Positions 7,764 to 16,728 of a DNA stretch of 40,728 nucleotides are shown here, piece after piece (position 1 is the stretch's first letter; each line of letters opens with the position of its first letter). Location: positions 1 through 40,728 of the forward strand of contig DYTE01000009.1 of NCBI GenBank assembly GCA_020726135.1, in the 5' to 3' direction. Below the pieces are notes generated by a model. The model saw only the letters and a list, made by a program, of their open reading frames with translations, was not told the origin of the DNA and ran no database searches. Made by a program: the position numbers and the translations under genes. Source of the stretch: Rickettsia conorii. GTDB lineage: Bacteria > Pseudomonadota > Alphaproteobacteria > Rickettsiales > Rickettsiaceae.

Positions 7764-8930
7764 TTAAGTTTGCTGATAAATTTTTAGATTAAATTCTGGA
7801 ATAATTGCAATAGCATAATCAAAAATTTCATTTTGTAATATATCATATTCATAAGAATTAGTTTTATAAGTAAAACAATTAATTTCTAATGGAATACCTG
7901 TTGGTGTTGCCTCTAATTGTTTTACAGTAATTGTAAATTTTTCTTTATTAATAAATATATTATTTCTTAAATATAATTCTAAATATTCCATATATAATTT
8001 AATATTTGTAATATTAAGATTATTAGGGCTGTTTGATGGCAAACTATAAATAATATTTTTATTTAAATGCACTGAATTAGTTAATTGCGCCATAATATTG
8101 TCATCTATAAATTGAATAGTGTTCATATCAATATTTATACGTCTTTTAATTTGTTTTGATTTAACATCGGAAGAAATATTACGTAAATTGATTATATGAT
8201 TTGTAATGAGGCTATATGTTGGAATTATAGAAATTGTTTGATCGTAATTACGAATTTTAACTATAGAAATAGTAATTTTCTCTACAACACCTTCAATTTT
8301 AAAATGTGAAATAATAATTTTATCTCCAATTCTTATAATATCTTGAGCTATAAGTTGTAAACTTGCCAAAACTCCCATTACACTATCTTTAAATATAAAT
8401 GTTATTAATGCAGTTGCTGCCCCCAAACTTGTAAAAAATGCAGATAAAGATACATTAAATATTTTAGATAAACCAACTAATGTCGCAATAAATATTATTA
8501 TTATTTTTAATATTTGCATATATAAACTAACTGGCGCTAAAATTCTTAGTTCTTTTGTGTTATTTTGATAGATTTTTGAAATTGTCTCTATTAATGATAA
8601 AGAAAATTTTGTTATAGAGATAATTACATAAGTTATAATTACACTATCTTTCATTTTAATTAAAATATTCTTGATATTATCATCATCTAATAATAAATTA
8701 TCGCAAAATAAAAAGTAAGTACTTAATAAGACATGAAATAAATTATTATAAACATGATTATATCTTAAAATTTCATCGCAATGTTGATAATTCTTTAGTA
8801 AATATTTATTTAATGTTGATATTATAATATTTTTAATGAATAAAGTAGCTGGAATACTTAATAATAAGATAATAAAAATTGTGATAATTTCGGAGTAATA
8901 TATATTATATATATCATTTAAATGATTCAT
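7764..8930 (-). CDS. Mechanosensitive ion channel, MscS superfamily (YbdG/miniconductance type)
   Basis: It is an inner-membrane channel that opens under membrane tension to release solutes on osmotic downshock. About five hydrophobic segments fill the first 200 residues (IITIFIILLLSIPATLFI; ILKIIIIFIATLVGL). Next comes the pore-lining helix with its small residues (FFTSLGAATALITFIFKDSV) and the MscS beta domain (DIIRIGDKIIIS..GVVEKITISIVKIRN). The C-terminal part resembles YbdG, with RRINIDMNTIQFID and KQLEATPTGIPLEINCFT. At 388 residues it is close to E. coli YbdG (about 415). It is divergent from lgt with only 32 bases between start codons. The YbdG subfamily call is moderately sure, the superfamily call very sure. 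Confidence 0.88.
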   Translation of the reverse strand: MNHLNDIYNIYYSEIITIFIILLLSIPATLFIKNIIISTLNKYLLKNYQHCDEILRYNHVYNNLFHVLLSTYFLFCDNLLLDDDNIKNILIKMKDSVIITYVIISITKFSLSLIETISKIYQNNTKELRILAPVSLYMQILKIIIIFIATLVGLSKIFNVSLSAFFTSLGAATALITFIFKDSVMGVLASLQLIAQDIIRIGDKIIISHFKIEGVVEKITISIVKIRNYDQTISIIPTYSLITNHIINLRNISSDVKSKQIKRRINIDMNTIQFIDDNIMAQLTNSVHLNKNIIYSLPSNSPNNLNITNIKLYMEYLELYLRNNIFINKEKFTITVKQLEATPTGIPLEINCFTYKTNSYEYDILQNEIFDYAIAIIPEFNLKIYQQT

Positions 8931-8962
8931 TGTAACCTTTTAATAATTAAATTTATAAATTT

Positions 8963-9748
8963 ATGAATTTTCCAAATATTGATCCAATAATTTTTCAAAT
9001 TGGTATTTTCTCCATTTCATATTATTCTCTATCATATATTATCGGAATATTACTTGGTATTTACTATATTGATAATATCATAAAACAATTTCTTATTAAT
9101 ATCACTATTAAAAATTTAGAAAATTTTTTAACCTTTGCTGTTATAGGAATTATAATAGGTGGAAGATTAGGATATGTTTTAATTTATGATCCAATCAAAT
9201 ATTTCTCTGATCCTATTAATATTTTAAAAACATATGAAGGTGGCATGTCGTTTCATGGAGGAATAATTGGAATTGCAGTCAGCACATTTATATATTCAAA
9301 AATATATAAAATAAGTTTTTATCTGATGATAGATTTAATTTCTACAGCGGCTCCAATAGGTTTATTTTTAGGTAGAATTGCAAATTTTATTAATGGTGAA
9401 TTATATGGAAGACAAACAGACAGTATATTTGGAATGAAATTTCCAAATGGAGGTGATATATTTAGACATCCAAGTCAAATATATGAATCATTAACTGAGG
9501 GATTGATTTTGTTTATCACATTATATATATTAACTTTTCATTATAAAACAATAAAAATTGAAAAATTTAATACTAGTATATTTTTGATATTATATGCAAT
9601 TCTTAGAAGTTTTATAGAATTATTTAGAGAACCAGATATACAAATTGGTTATATTGCTGGATATTTAACAATGGGACAGATTCTTTCACTAATAATGTTA
9701 ATTATTGGGATTTATTTAATAAATAACACAAGAAAATATGACAATTGA
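8963..9748 (+). CDS. lgt: Prolipoprotein diacylglyceryl transferase
   Basis: Lgt attaches diacylglycerol from phosphatidylglycerol to the lipobox cysteine of prelipoproteins, the first step of lipoprotein maturation in the inner membrane. The Lgt signature [14 protein letters not shown] lies at residues 137-150. The essential His is in SFHGG (His98), and [22 protein letters not shown] and [10 protein letters not shown] are also conserved. Seven hydrophobic segments are expected and seen. The 261-residue length is normal. Its end overlaps midA by 11 bases. One likely client is the binding lipoprotein at 12119-12850. Confidence 0.96.
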   Translation: MNFPNIDPIIFQIGIFSISYYSLSYIIGILLGIYYIDNIIKQFLINITIKNLENFLTFAVIGIIIGGRLGYVLIYDPIKYFSDPINILKTYEGGMSFHGGIIGIAVSTFIYSKIYKISFYLMIDLISTAAPIGLFLGRIANFINGELYGRQTDSIFGMKFPNGGDIFRHPSQIYESLTEGLILFITLYILTFHYKTIKIEKFNTSIFLILYAILRSFIELFREPDIQIGYIAGYLTMGQILSLIMLIIGIYLINNTRKYDN

Positions 9749-10820
9749 ATATATAATACGTAAAATCATAGAAACTGAAAATAATATTACTATTGATAGA
9801 TTAATGAGAGAATTATTAACTCAAAATATAGATTCTTATTATAAAACTACAAATATTTTAGGTATTGATGGAGATTTTATTACATCTCCAGAAATTTCAC
9901 AATTATTTGGTGAAACAATTGGATTTTGGGTATATGAACAATGGAAGAAATTAGGATGTCCAAAAAATATTAATATAGTAGAACTTGGTGGTGGCAATGG
10001 ATTGCTTATACGCGATTTACTACGAGTAGCCAAATTAGTACCTGAATTTTATTCAAGTCTTTCTGTGGAAATAGTTGAAATAAATCCATATTTTATTAAT
10101 GAACAGATGAACATAATATCTCAATATGATGTAAATTTCAAAATTTTAAGTAATATAAATCAAATAAAACATATGAATAGTATTTTTATAGCTAATGAAT
10201 TTTTTGATGCATTACCTATTAAACAATATATAAATTCAAAAAATACTTGGCATGAAATTATTTTAACAACAGATCCTACAGATTCTAAAATTACATTTGA
10301 TAAAAGAGAAGTTAGAAATTTATTACAAGAATCATTTGCAAGAGATCATCCTAATGCCTCTGATGGAGCTATCATTGAAGAATCATATGAATCTATAGAT
10401 ATTGTTACATTTATGTGTAATCATTTGTTAAAATATAGTGGAGCTGGTTTAATTATAGATTATGGTTATTATATTGATCCAAATGCCCGCACATCACATC
10501 AATATAGTTCAACTATTCAGGCTATAAAAAATCATAAATATCATTCTATTCTAAATTCTTTAGGTTCTGCTGATATATCTGCCCATGTCAATTTTTATGC
10601 ATTAGAAGAAATTATAAAACGTTATAATATTAAATCTAATTTTACTTCTCAGAAATATTTTTTAATAGATAATGGTTTGCTTATTAGAAGTGAGAATTTA
10701 AAAAAATCACTTAAAAATGATGAAAAAATTATTGTAGATAAACAAGTAAATAAACTTATCTCTCACTTTGAAATGGGTGAATTATTTAAAACTTTAACAT
10801 TTTTTAAATTAGTAAATTAA
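9738..10820 (+). CDS. Class I SAM-dependent methyltransferase, MidA/NDUFAF7 family
   Basis: This family methylates an arginine of a complex I subunit in mitochondria (NDUFAF7/MidA on NDUFS2). The bacterial members are thought to act likewise on the respiratory complex. Visible features are the family opening [20 protein letters not shown], the SAM-binding loop [15 protein letters not shown], the acidic strand end [24 protein letters not shown], and LIIDYGYY. The 360-residue length matches. It overlaps lgt by 11 bases, an arrangement also known from related alphaproteobacteria. It converges on the ABC ATPase gene with only 14 bases between the stops. The methylation target here is inferred. 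Confidence 0.88.
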   Translation: MTIEYIIRKIIETENNITIDRLMRELLTQNIDSYYKTTNILGIDGDFITSPEISQLFGETIGFWVYEQWKKLGCPKNINIVELGGGNGLLIRDLLRVAKLVPEFYSSLSVEIVEINPYFINEQMNIISQYDVNFKILSNINQIKHMNSIFIANEFFDALPIKQYINSKNTWHEIILTTDPTDSKITFDKREVRNLLQESFARDHPNASDGAIIEESYESIDIVTFMCNHLLKYSGAGLIIDYGYYIDPNARTSHQYSSTIQAIKNHKYHSILNSLGSADISAHVNFYALEEIIKRYNIKSNFTSQKYFLIDNGLLIRSENLKKSLKNDEKIIVDKQVNKLISHFEMGELFKTLTFFKLVN

Positions 10821-10834
10821 AATATCAATTAAAT

Positions 10835-11488
10835 TCAATAATATTTTTTTAAATAATTAATAGGATCTTCTATAGATGAAGGATGAAGATCAGCAACTAT
10901 TTTACCATTTTTCAGAACTAATATTCTTGATGCTATACGTGTTAAAAAATCTAAATCATGTGAAGCAATAAGCATGGTAACGCCTAATGCTACAACTGAT
11001 TCAAGAAGAGATATAATATCAGTAATTGTTGCAACATCAAGTCCTGAAGTTGGTTCATCACATAATAATAATTCTGGATGCATCATAAGACTGCGTGCTA
11101 ATGCTACTCTTTGTTTTTGCCCGCCTGATAAATTATGTGGATAATAATCAGCTCTATCACGTAATTTTAGATTATCAAGCAAACTCATTGCACGTTCCCT
11201 GTGAATAATTCTATTGTTATTAACCATAGATGCATATGTTAAATTTTCTATAATAGTCATATGAGGAAAAAGTTGAAAATCTTGAAACATAAATCCAACA
11301 TTTCCATGAATATCAATTGTACCTGAATCAATAGTTTCTAGTTTCTGAATTGAGCGTAATAAAGTTGATTTACCGCTACCAGATGAACCAGCGAGACCAA
11401 CTATAGTATTTTTTTCAACTGTAAAGCTAATGTTATTTAATATAGTTATATTTCTAAAATTTTTACATAGATTATTAATTTTTAACAT
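10835..11488 (-). CDS. glnQ: Polar amino acid ABC transporter, ATP-binding protein (GlnQ/ArtP type)
   Basis: This is the cytoplasmic ATPase that powers amino acid import through the adjacent permease. Motifs are canonical: Walker A GSSGSGKST near residue 36, Q-loop FMFQDFQLFPHMT, signature LSGGQKQRVALARS, Walker B LLLCDEPTSGLD, and the switch His in LIASHD. At 217 residues it is somewhat shorter than the usual 240-residue GlnQ, ending soon after the switch region. The start overlaps the permease end by 14 bases. It is the last gene of the binding protein-permease-ATPase operon. The gene symbol is by family; the actual amino acid (Gln, Arg, His or another) cannot be read from the sequence. Confidence 0.93.
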   Translation of the reverse strand: MLKINNLCKNFRNITILNNISFTVEKNTIVGLAGSSGSGKSTLLRSIQKLETIDSGTIDIHGNVGFMFQDFQLFPHMTIIENLTYASMVNNNRIIHRERAMSLLDNLKLRDRADYYPHNLSGGQKQRVALARSLMMHPELLLCDEPTSGLDVATITDIISLLESVVALGVTMLIASHDLDFLTRIASRILVLKNGKIVADLHPSSIEDPINYLKKYY

Positions 11489-12119
11489 ATTGCCATTTTT
11501 TTTCGAGTTTTTTGCCTAAATATTCAATAAGAATTACTAGACTATAATAATATAATGCTGCAATACATAATGGAACAAAAAATATAAAATGTTCAGAAGC
11601 AATAATTTGCGACTTACGCATAATATCCATTCCACCAATTGTTGCAATTAAAGCTGTTTCTTTGATTAAAGTAATAATCTCACTAATCATTGCTGGTAAA
11701 ATATTACGTAATACTTGTGGTAAAATAATATCTTTCCACATATAGAAACTAGGTATTTGCAGTGTTTGTGCTGCTTCGAACTGTCCTTTTGGTATATTTT
11801 CAATTCCAGCTCTCAATATTTCAGCAATATAAGCTGAACTATTAAGTCCAAATGTTAATATTCCAGCGCTAACAATAGATAAACGTATATTTAATAATAA
11901 TGGTAAAGAAAAATACACAAAACTCAATTGTAAAATCATTGGTGTACCCCTTATTATAGATATAAATCTATTAATAATAAAACTAGCTATATTTTTATAA
12001 CGTAATATTGCAAAACACAAACCTAATATTGAACCAATTATAATAGCTCCAAATAATAGTTGCAATGTTATAAATATACCACTTGCTATAAAAGTGGCAT
12101 TATATAAAAATTCATTCAT
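11475..12119 (-). CDS. glnP: Polar amino acid ABC transporter, permease (HisMQ/GlnP type)
   Basis: This is the inner-membrane channel subunit. About five hydrophobic segments span residues 10-205 (IASGIFITLQLLFGAIIIGSI; LCIAALYYYSLVILIEYL). The family landmarks are there: FISIIRGTPMILQLSFVYF, the coupling-helix EAA region YIAEILRAGIENIPKGQFEAA, and TLIKETALIATIGGMDIMR. Length 214 is standard. Its start and the binding-protein stop share one base (TAATG), and its end overlaps the ATPase gene by 14 bases, so the three proteins are made in a coupled way. Such importers suit an amino-acid-consuming intracellular life. Confidence 0.93.
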   Translation of the reverse strand: MNEFLYNATFIASGIFITLQLLFGAIIIGSILGLCFAILRYKNIASFIINRFISIIRGTPMILQLSFVYFSLPLLLNIRLSIVSAGILTFGLNSSAYIAEILRAGIENIPKGQFEAAQTLQIPSFYMWKDIILPQVLRNILPAMISEIITLIKETALIATIGGMDIMRKSQIIASEHFIFFVPLCIAALYYYSLVILIEYLGKKLEKKWQYVKN

Positions 12120-12850
12120 TATTCATCAAGCTCCAACCATTTTTTTTCTAATTTTTTAATTTCCCCTTTTTCACGCAAACTTAATATTGCTATATCAATT
12201 TTGTCTTTCAATGAAGAGTTTGTTTTTAAAATAATACTATATCCTATATCTGATATATCAACTATTTTATATGATAAATTTTTATTTTTCTGAACAAAAT
12301 TATGAGCTTGAACTGCGTCAATTAAAACAACATCTACATAAAATGATTTTAATGATTCTATAGCTTGATTAGTATGATCGGTAAGTAATAATTCATTTTT
12401 AGGAAAATTTTTTCGAAGCCATAATTCCATTGTTGTACCAAGTTGACATGCAATTTTTTTATTTAATATATCATCATTATCATGAATTGGCGAATCATTA
12501 CGAAAAATAGCAGCTAATTTTTCATTATAATATGGAACAGAAAAAGTAAATTCTTTAGCTCTTTCATTTGTTACTGTAATTGTTGATATAGCAGCATCAA
12601 CATTATTATTTTTAACATTTAAAAATATTGAATAGAATGGCATATCCTCAAATATAGCAACAAGACCCATTTCTTTTGCTATTAATTCTGCAAGATCAAT
12701 GTCAAAACCTGTGATTTTTCCTTTTTTATAATATTCAAAAGGTGGATATTCTGCAGATACAGCAAATTTAATTTGTCCTTTTGGTGATATATTTTCATTA
12801 TTACAAGAAGACAATATAATAAATATTAAACTTATAAGATATTTAATCAT
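12119..12850 (-). CDS. Amino acid ABC transporter substrate-binding lipoprotein
   Basis: This is a periplasmic binding protein of the polar amino acid family (SBP family 3). The N-terminus is a short lipoprotein signal with lipobox ILSSC, so it should be acylated by Lgt and held at the membrane. The core motifs are KFAVSAEYPPFEYY, KITGFDIDLAELIAKEMG, DAAISTITVTNERAKEFTFS, and a later hinge region with ACQLGTTMELWL. Length 243 is normal. It starts one base into the DUF2608 stop (TAATG) and is followed by the permease in the same way. Tethering as a lipoprotein is less usual for Gram-negative members of this family. The ligand is not determinable by eye. Confidence 0.9.
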   Translation of the reverse strand: MIKYLISLIFIILSSCNNENISPKGQIKFAVSAEYPPFEYYKKGKITGFDIDLAELIAKEMGLVAIFEDMPFYSIFLNVKNNNVDAAISTITVTNERAKEFTFSVPYYNEKLAAIFRNDSPIHDNDDILNKKIACQLGTTMELWLRKNFPKNELLLTDHTNQAIESLKSFYVDVVLIDAVQAHNFVQKNKNLSYKIVDISDIGYSIILKTNSSLKDKIDIAILSLREKGEIKKLEKKWLELDE

Positions 12851-13701
12851 TATTTTTTTTGTATATTATTACGTTTAACTTTTTTTGATTTTTCTATAGA
12901 ATCTTTAATTAAGGAAATTATATTATTACTAATTAATATATTGCTATTATTCTGATAATGATAAGCTATATATTTTATTTTTGAACTATAAGATTTCAAA
13001 TGAATTTCAAGTGAATTTAAAATATTATAATCATTATGTACTAAAACTAAAATACTTGGTCTAAAGTCTATTATTTTTAATAATTGTAAAATTACAGAAT
13101 ATTCATTCAAACTATTACTATGTAATATTCCTTTATATAAGATAGGATATGTGTTATCAAAAATTTTTAGATTATTAAAAATAATATTCTGATATTGTGA
13201 TAAAGATTCTGAAAAATCAATTTGATGTTGTTTTAATATGTCATATTTGAATTTTTCAAGTTTTTTACCATTAAAATCACCAGTTAGTCCATTTGTTGAT
13301 GCTATAATTTTAATATTATAGTTCTTTTTTAAATTATTTAATATTTCTGGCAAATTTTTTTCAGATAATAATTTATTTTGTTCTGAGAACAATATTTCTT
13401 TTACATAAGATATTTTAATATTATTTATTTTAATAATATTCATTAATTTATAAAAATTATTTATATCTTGATTAGTTATTGAATTTTTATTTAGATAATC
13501 TAATTTAAATATTACATTATCAAGATTTACAATTAACAATATATCCTTATTAGTTTTTGTTTCTTGAATTAAATCTTCTTGGATTTTTGTAAAATTATCT
13601 GTTTCTATTATTTCTGCAAATATTTGATTTGATAAAAAAATATTTATAGTTAAAAAACTGAAGAAAAATTTAATTATCTTTGAATTAATTATTTTGAACA
13701 T
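12850..13701 (-). CDS. DUF2608/HAD-like exported protein, probably a pseudo-enzyme
   Basis: The N-terminus is a signal peptide or anchor (KFFFSFLTINIFLS..IFA, residues 11-29). The rest resembles DUF2608, a HAD-like family found in rickettsias and other intracellular bacteria. Active HAD proteins start with DxD. Here the strand reads LLIVNLDNVIF, with Asn59 at the nucleophile position. The late acidic pair expected as DD reads VHNDYN (Asn223-Asp224). The Lys-containing motif near 190-205 (GILHSNSLNEYSV) also has no clear Lys. Fold features remain (KIIASTNGLTGDF, HQIDFSESL, ILYKGILHS). It is coupled by a one-base overlap to the ABC binding protein. The family assignment is fair; loss of catalysis is inference. 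Confidence 0.65.
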   Translation of the reverse strand: MFKIINSKIIKFFFSFLTINIFLSNQIFAEIIETDNFTKIQEDLIQETKTNKDILLIVNLDNVIFKLDYLNKNSITNQDINNFYKLMNIIKINNIKISYVKEILFSEQNKLLSEKNLPEILNNLKKNYNIKIIASTNGLTGDFNGKKLEKFKYDILKQHQIDFSESLSQYQNIIFNNLKIFDNTYPILYKGILHSNSLNEYSVILQLLKIIDFRPSILVLVHNDYNILNSLEIHLKSYSSKIKYIAYHYQNNSNILISNNIISLIKDSIEKSKKVKRNNIQKK

Positions 13702-13725
13702 GAATAATAATATTTGAATAGATGA

Positions 13726-14451
13726 TTAAACCATAACCATGCCACCATTGACATGAATAGTTTGTCCTGTAATATAACGAGCCTCATCACTTGCCAAAAA
13801 TACAACAATATTTGCTATATCTTGTGGTTTGCCAAAAAATTTCATTGGAATTTTTTGCATAATATAATCCTTTGCTTGATCTGATAATTTATCAGTCATA
13901 TTAGATTCTATAAAACCAGGGGCTACAGCATTAATAGTGATATTTCTTGAAGCAACTTCTTGGGCTAATGATTTGGTCATACCTATCAAACCTGCTTTAG
14001 ATGCACTATAATTTGCTTGACCTGGGTTACCTATAATTCCTACAACTGATGATATGTTAATTATTCTACCATATCGTTGTTTCATCATTTTTTTTATTGC
14101 TTCTCTATTTAAAATAAAATTAGATTTTAAATTTACATCGATAATATCTGAAAATATTTCATCTGTCATTTTTATTGATAAAACATCATTAGTGATTCCT
14201 GCATTACACACAAGTATATCTATATGTTGCAATTCTGAAACTAGCAAAGTAGTTTCATTCATATTTCTTAAATTAGCTAGTTTAATAGTATAATTATTTT
14301 GTAATATATTGCCTAATTCTTCTAATTTTGTTTTATTAGTACCAGATATAATAACATGAGCACCTTTACCATGCAAACTTATAGCAATAGCAGCACCAAT
14401 AGAACCGCTAGCTCCTGTTACTAAAGCAATTTTATTATCAAAATTATTCAT
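13726..14451 (-). CDS. fabG: 3-oxoacyl-[acyl-carrier-protein] reductase
   Basis: This short-chain dehydrogenase reduces 3-oxoacyl-ACP with NADPH in type II fatty acid synthesis. Seen are the Rossmann motif TGASGSIG near residue 14, CNAGIT, and the catalytic set Asn-Ser-Tyr-Lys (NISSVVG, YSASK). The FabG-like [10 protein letters not shown] and the C-terminal [14 protein letters not shown] follow. The frame could begin at an ATG 12 bases earlier (14463), but GGTGA lies 5 bases before the ATG at 14451 and the protein then begins [13 protein letters not shown] as the family does. That start overlaps the recA end by 8 bases. Neighbouring recA is unusual for fabG, which normally sits with acpP and fabD. 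Confidence 0.93.
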   Translation of the reverse strand: MNNFDNKIALVTGASGSIGAAIAISLHGKGAHVIISGTNKTKLEELGNILQNNYTIKLANLRNMNETTLLVSELQHIDILVCNAGITNDVLSIKMTDEIFSDIIDVNLKSNFILNREAIKKMMKQRYGRIINISSVVGIIGNPGQANYSASKAGLIGMTKSLAQEVASRNITINAVAPGFIESNMTDKLSDQAKDYIMQKIPMKFFGKPQDIANIVVFLASDEARYITGQTIHVNGGMVMV

Positions 14452-15484
14452 TAATTTCACCATCTCCTATATTTACATCCTCAAGCAAATTATTATTGCT
14501 TAAAAATTTTTGTCTTATTAATTGCTCAATCTCATCAGCATTTTTTTTATTTTCTTTTAAATATTGTTTTATATTTTCTCTACCTTGGCCTATTTTTACA
14601 TTATTATATGAAAACCATGAACCTGACTTTTCAATTATGTCAAATTTTACGCCTAAGTCAACAAGTTCTCCTTCTTTTGATATACCTTTCCCATACATTA
14701 TATCAAATAAAGCTATTTTAAATGGTGGTGAAACCTTATTTTTTACAACCTTAACTTGGGTTTGGTTACCGACAACATTATCTTGATTTTTAATTGAACT
14801 GATTCGTCTAATATCTAATCTTACGGAAGAATAGAATTTTAAAGCATTTCCACCTGTTGTAGTTTCGGGGCTACCAAACATAACTCCTATTTTCATTCTG
14901 ATTTGATTTATAAAAATTACAGTACAATTAGTACGTGATACTGAAGCTGTTAATTTTCTAAGTGCTTGACTCATAAGTCTTGCTTGTAAACCCATGTGGC
15001 TATCTCCCATATCACCTTCTATTTCAGCCTTTGGTACTAATGCTGCAACACTATCTATTATTATCATATCAAGAGCAGATGATTTTACTAAACTATCCAC
15101 TATTTCTAATGCTTGTTCACCAGTATCAGGTTGAGAAATAATAAGATCGTCGATATTAACTCCAAGCTTTTTAGCATATGAAGGGTCAAGAGCATGTTCA
15201 GCATCAATAAATGCGCATGTACCACCTACTTTTTGAGCTTCTGCTATTATATGTAATGTTAAAGTAGTTTTACCAGAACTTTCTGGTCCAAAAATTTCTA
15301 TAATTCTTCCTCTTGGAAGTCCACCAATTCCGAGAGCTAGATCAAGAGTTAATGAGCCAGTATGTATTGCTTCAACTTCTACAGCTGGACGTTCACCTAA
15401 TTTCATAATAGAGCCCTTACCAAAATTTTTTTCAATTTGAGTTAAAGCTGCAAGTAATGCTTTCTCCTTAGAATTATCTATCAA
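14444..15484 (-). CDS. recA: Recombinase RecA
   Basis: RecA forms ATP-dependent filaments on single-stranded DNA, drives strand exchange and activates the SOS response. Walker A is GPESSGKTT (residues 66-74) and Walker [15 protein letters not shown]. The L1 and L2 regions are [18 protein letters not shown] and [19 protein letters not shown]. Length 346 is typical. The start codon is TTG, not ATG: the family N-terminus ([13 protein letters not shown]) begins right there, and a strong AGAGGA SD lies 4 bases upstream. No LexA box of the alphaproteobacterial GTTC-N7-GTTC type is visible in the 28-base gap to the Rpn gene upstream. It overlaps fabG by 8 bases. Confidence 0.97.
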   Translation of the reverse strand: MIDNSKEKALLAALTQIEKNFGKGSIMKLGERPAVEVEAIHTGSLTLDLALGIGGLPRGRIIEIFGPESSGKTTLTLHIIAEAQKVGGTCAFIDAEHALDPSYAKKLGVNIDDLIISQPDTGEQALEIVDSLVKSSALDMIIIDSVAALVPKAEIEGDMGDSHMGLQARLMSQALRKLTASVSRTNCTVIFINQIRMKIGVMFGSPETTTGGNALKFYSSVRLDIRRISSIKNQDNVVGNQTQVKVVKNKVSPPFKIALFDIMYGKGISKEGELVDLGVKFDIIEKSGSWFSYNNVKIGQGRENIKQYLKENKKNADEIEQLIRQKFLSNNNLLEDVNIGDGEINE

Positions 15485-15512
15485 AATTTCCTCTTTTAAA
15501 TAATTATTTTAT

Positions 15513-16478
15513 TTATAATAATGCTTGTTTTTGCAAATCTAATAATTCATTTTGTGGAATAGAAGTTGCGCTAGAAATTATTTGTAAATTCATTCCAAGT
15601 TTAAACATATTGATTGCAATTGATTTTTTTTCTTCAATTTTTCCTTTCTCTATACCTTTCTCTATACCTTTTTCTATACCTTTCTCTATACCTTTCTCTA
15701 TACCTTGTTCAACGCCCTGATTTATTAATTTCATAGCATAATTACCCATAATATTTTCTCCTTCTTGATCTAATATTTCTATCAAAATTTTCTCAATCTC
15801 AATTGCATCTGATTCAGTCATTTTATTATAACTATATAGCATCATATTGCCAATATAATTAGTATTACCCATAATTTTTATAATTTCAGGTAAAATATGA
15901 GCCACTTTTTTCCACATAGATACTATATTCTTTTTTCTTATATTTTTCATAAAATACATGAAAAGTCCAGATAATGGGGTTTTTAAAAGTTCATCATCAT
16001 CTATTTCATTTAAATTAATTAATTTATAGGAATTACTAATTGATAATTCTTTAAAGTTTAAATCAAAAACTAATTCAGCACAATTCAATGGTGAATTATA
16101 TTTTCCTACACCATTATATAAAACAATATTATATATAAATGGTAGATGTTTAGAATTAGGTTTATCTTTAAAGTGCCTATCAAAAAGAGATATATTATAT
16201 TTTAACAATCTAAAAGCCATCATTCTTTCAACTGAAATTTGATGTTCTAACATAAAATATATTGGATTATCAGTTTTATTTTGAACTTTAAAAAGAATAT
16301 CAGAGATTGATCTCATTAATTTTGTATCCACGAAATTATCTTTTTCCATAGCCAGATTCTTCATATCTATATTAGATAATATAGAAGGTAAATAATTCTT
16401 AAAAAAATCAACTGCAACTTGCTGATGGCCTAAAATAGTTTTAAATATTGCATCATGTTTAAAATATTGTAAATTCAT
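15513..16478 (-). CDS. Rpn-type recombination-promoting nuclease / PD-(D/E)XK transposase-like protein
   Basis: Proteins of this family (Rpn, formerly PDDEXK transposases) are DNA endonucleases that promote RecA-independent recombination; some have been linked to phage defence. The family opening KHDAIFKTILGH is followed by the nuclease core: Asp60 in SISDILFKV and Glu78/Gln80 in FMLEHQ, then FRLLKYN. The active site thus looks intact. Residues 259-279 are a run of Gly-Ile-Glu-Lys repeats encoded by a 12-base tandem repeat. A short C-terminal tail with a helix-turn-helix look (ISSATSIPQNELLDLQKQ) follows. At 321 residues it is full length. It lies directly upstream of recA. Such genes are often mobile and multicopy; no inverted repeats were seen here. 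Confidence 0.88.
   Translation of the reverse strand: MNLQYFKHDAIFKTILGHQQVAVDFFKNYLPSILSNIDMKNLAMEKDNFVDTKLMRSISDILFKVQNKTDNPIYFMLEHQISVERMMAFRLLKYNISLFDRHFKDKPNSKHLPFIYNIVLYNGVGKYNSPLNCAELVFDLNFKELSISNSYKLINLNEIDDDELLKTPLSGLFMYFMKNIRKKNIVSMWKKVAHILPEIIKIMGNTNYIGNMMLYSYNKMTESDAIEIEKILIEILDQEGENIMGNYAMKLINQGVEQGIEKGIEKGIEKGIEKGIEKGKIEEKKSIAINMFKLGMNLQIISSATSIPQNELLDLQKQALL
15644..15703. repeat. Five tandem copies of a 12-base repeat inside the Rpn gene
   Basis: On the + strand the unit is CTTTCTCTATAC, repeated five times without gaps; only the third copy differs (CTTTTTCTATAC). On the coding strand it gives the peptide Gly-Ile-Glu-Lys. Because 12 is a multiple of three, gaining or losing copies changes protein length without a frameshift. 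Near-identity between copies suggests recent expansion. Confidence 0.95.
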
Positions 16479-16728
16479 TTTATTTTTATATTTTCGTTTA
16501 TAACGATATTATAAATAATTATAAGAATTATTACAAGCAGGGATTGTTATAAAAAATTCATATAAAACCTAAAGTGGAACTATAAATAGAAAAAGTCAAA
16601 TAGTTGCAACCGCTCCTCATTGAAAATGAAAATAATATGCAGTAACATTATGCACTAGTAATTAGTATATGTATCTGGTAAAATAGATTTAATTTATAAT
16701 CAAAATTGTAACAATATCCATTATTCGT
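16479..16728. other. Intergenic region between divergent Rpn and uracil-DNA glycosylase genes
   Basis: No gene is seen in these 250 bases. It should hold promoters for both directions. One candidate toward the glycosylase is TTGAAA (16620-16625) with TAACAT (16643-16648) at 17-base spacing. A slightly GC-richer patch (TTGCAACCGCTCCTC near 16604-16618) stands just before it and could be part of a regulatory site. No strong hairpin is visible. Confidence 0.3.

Noticed and set aside
15644-15703. Regular repeats considered as a CRISPR array
   Set aside because: The 12-base units are directly adjacent with no spacers and encode a peptide repeat in frame.
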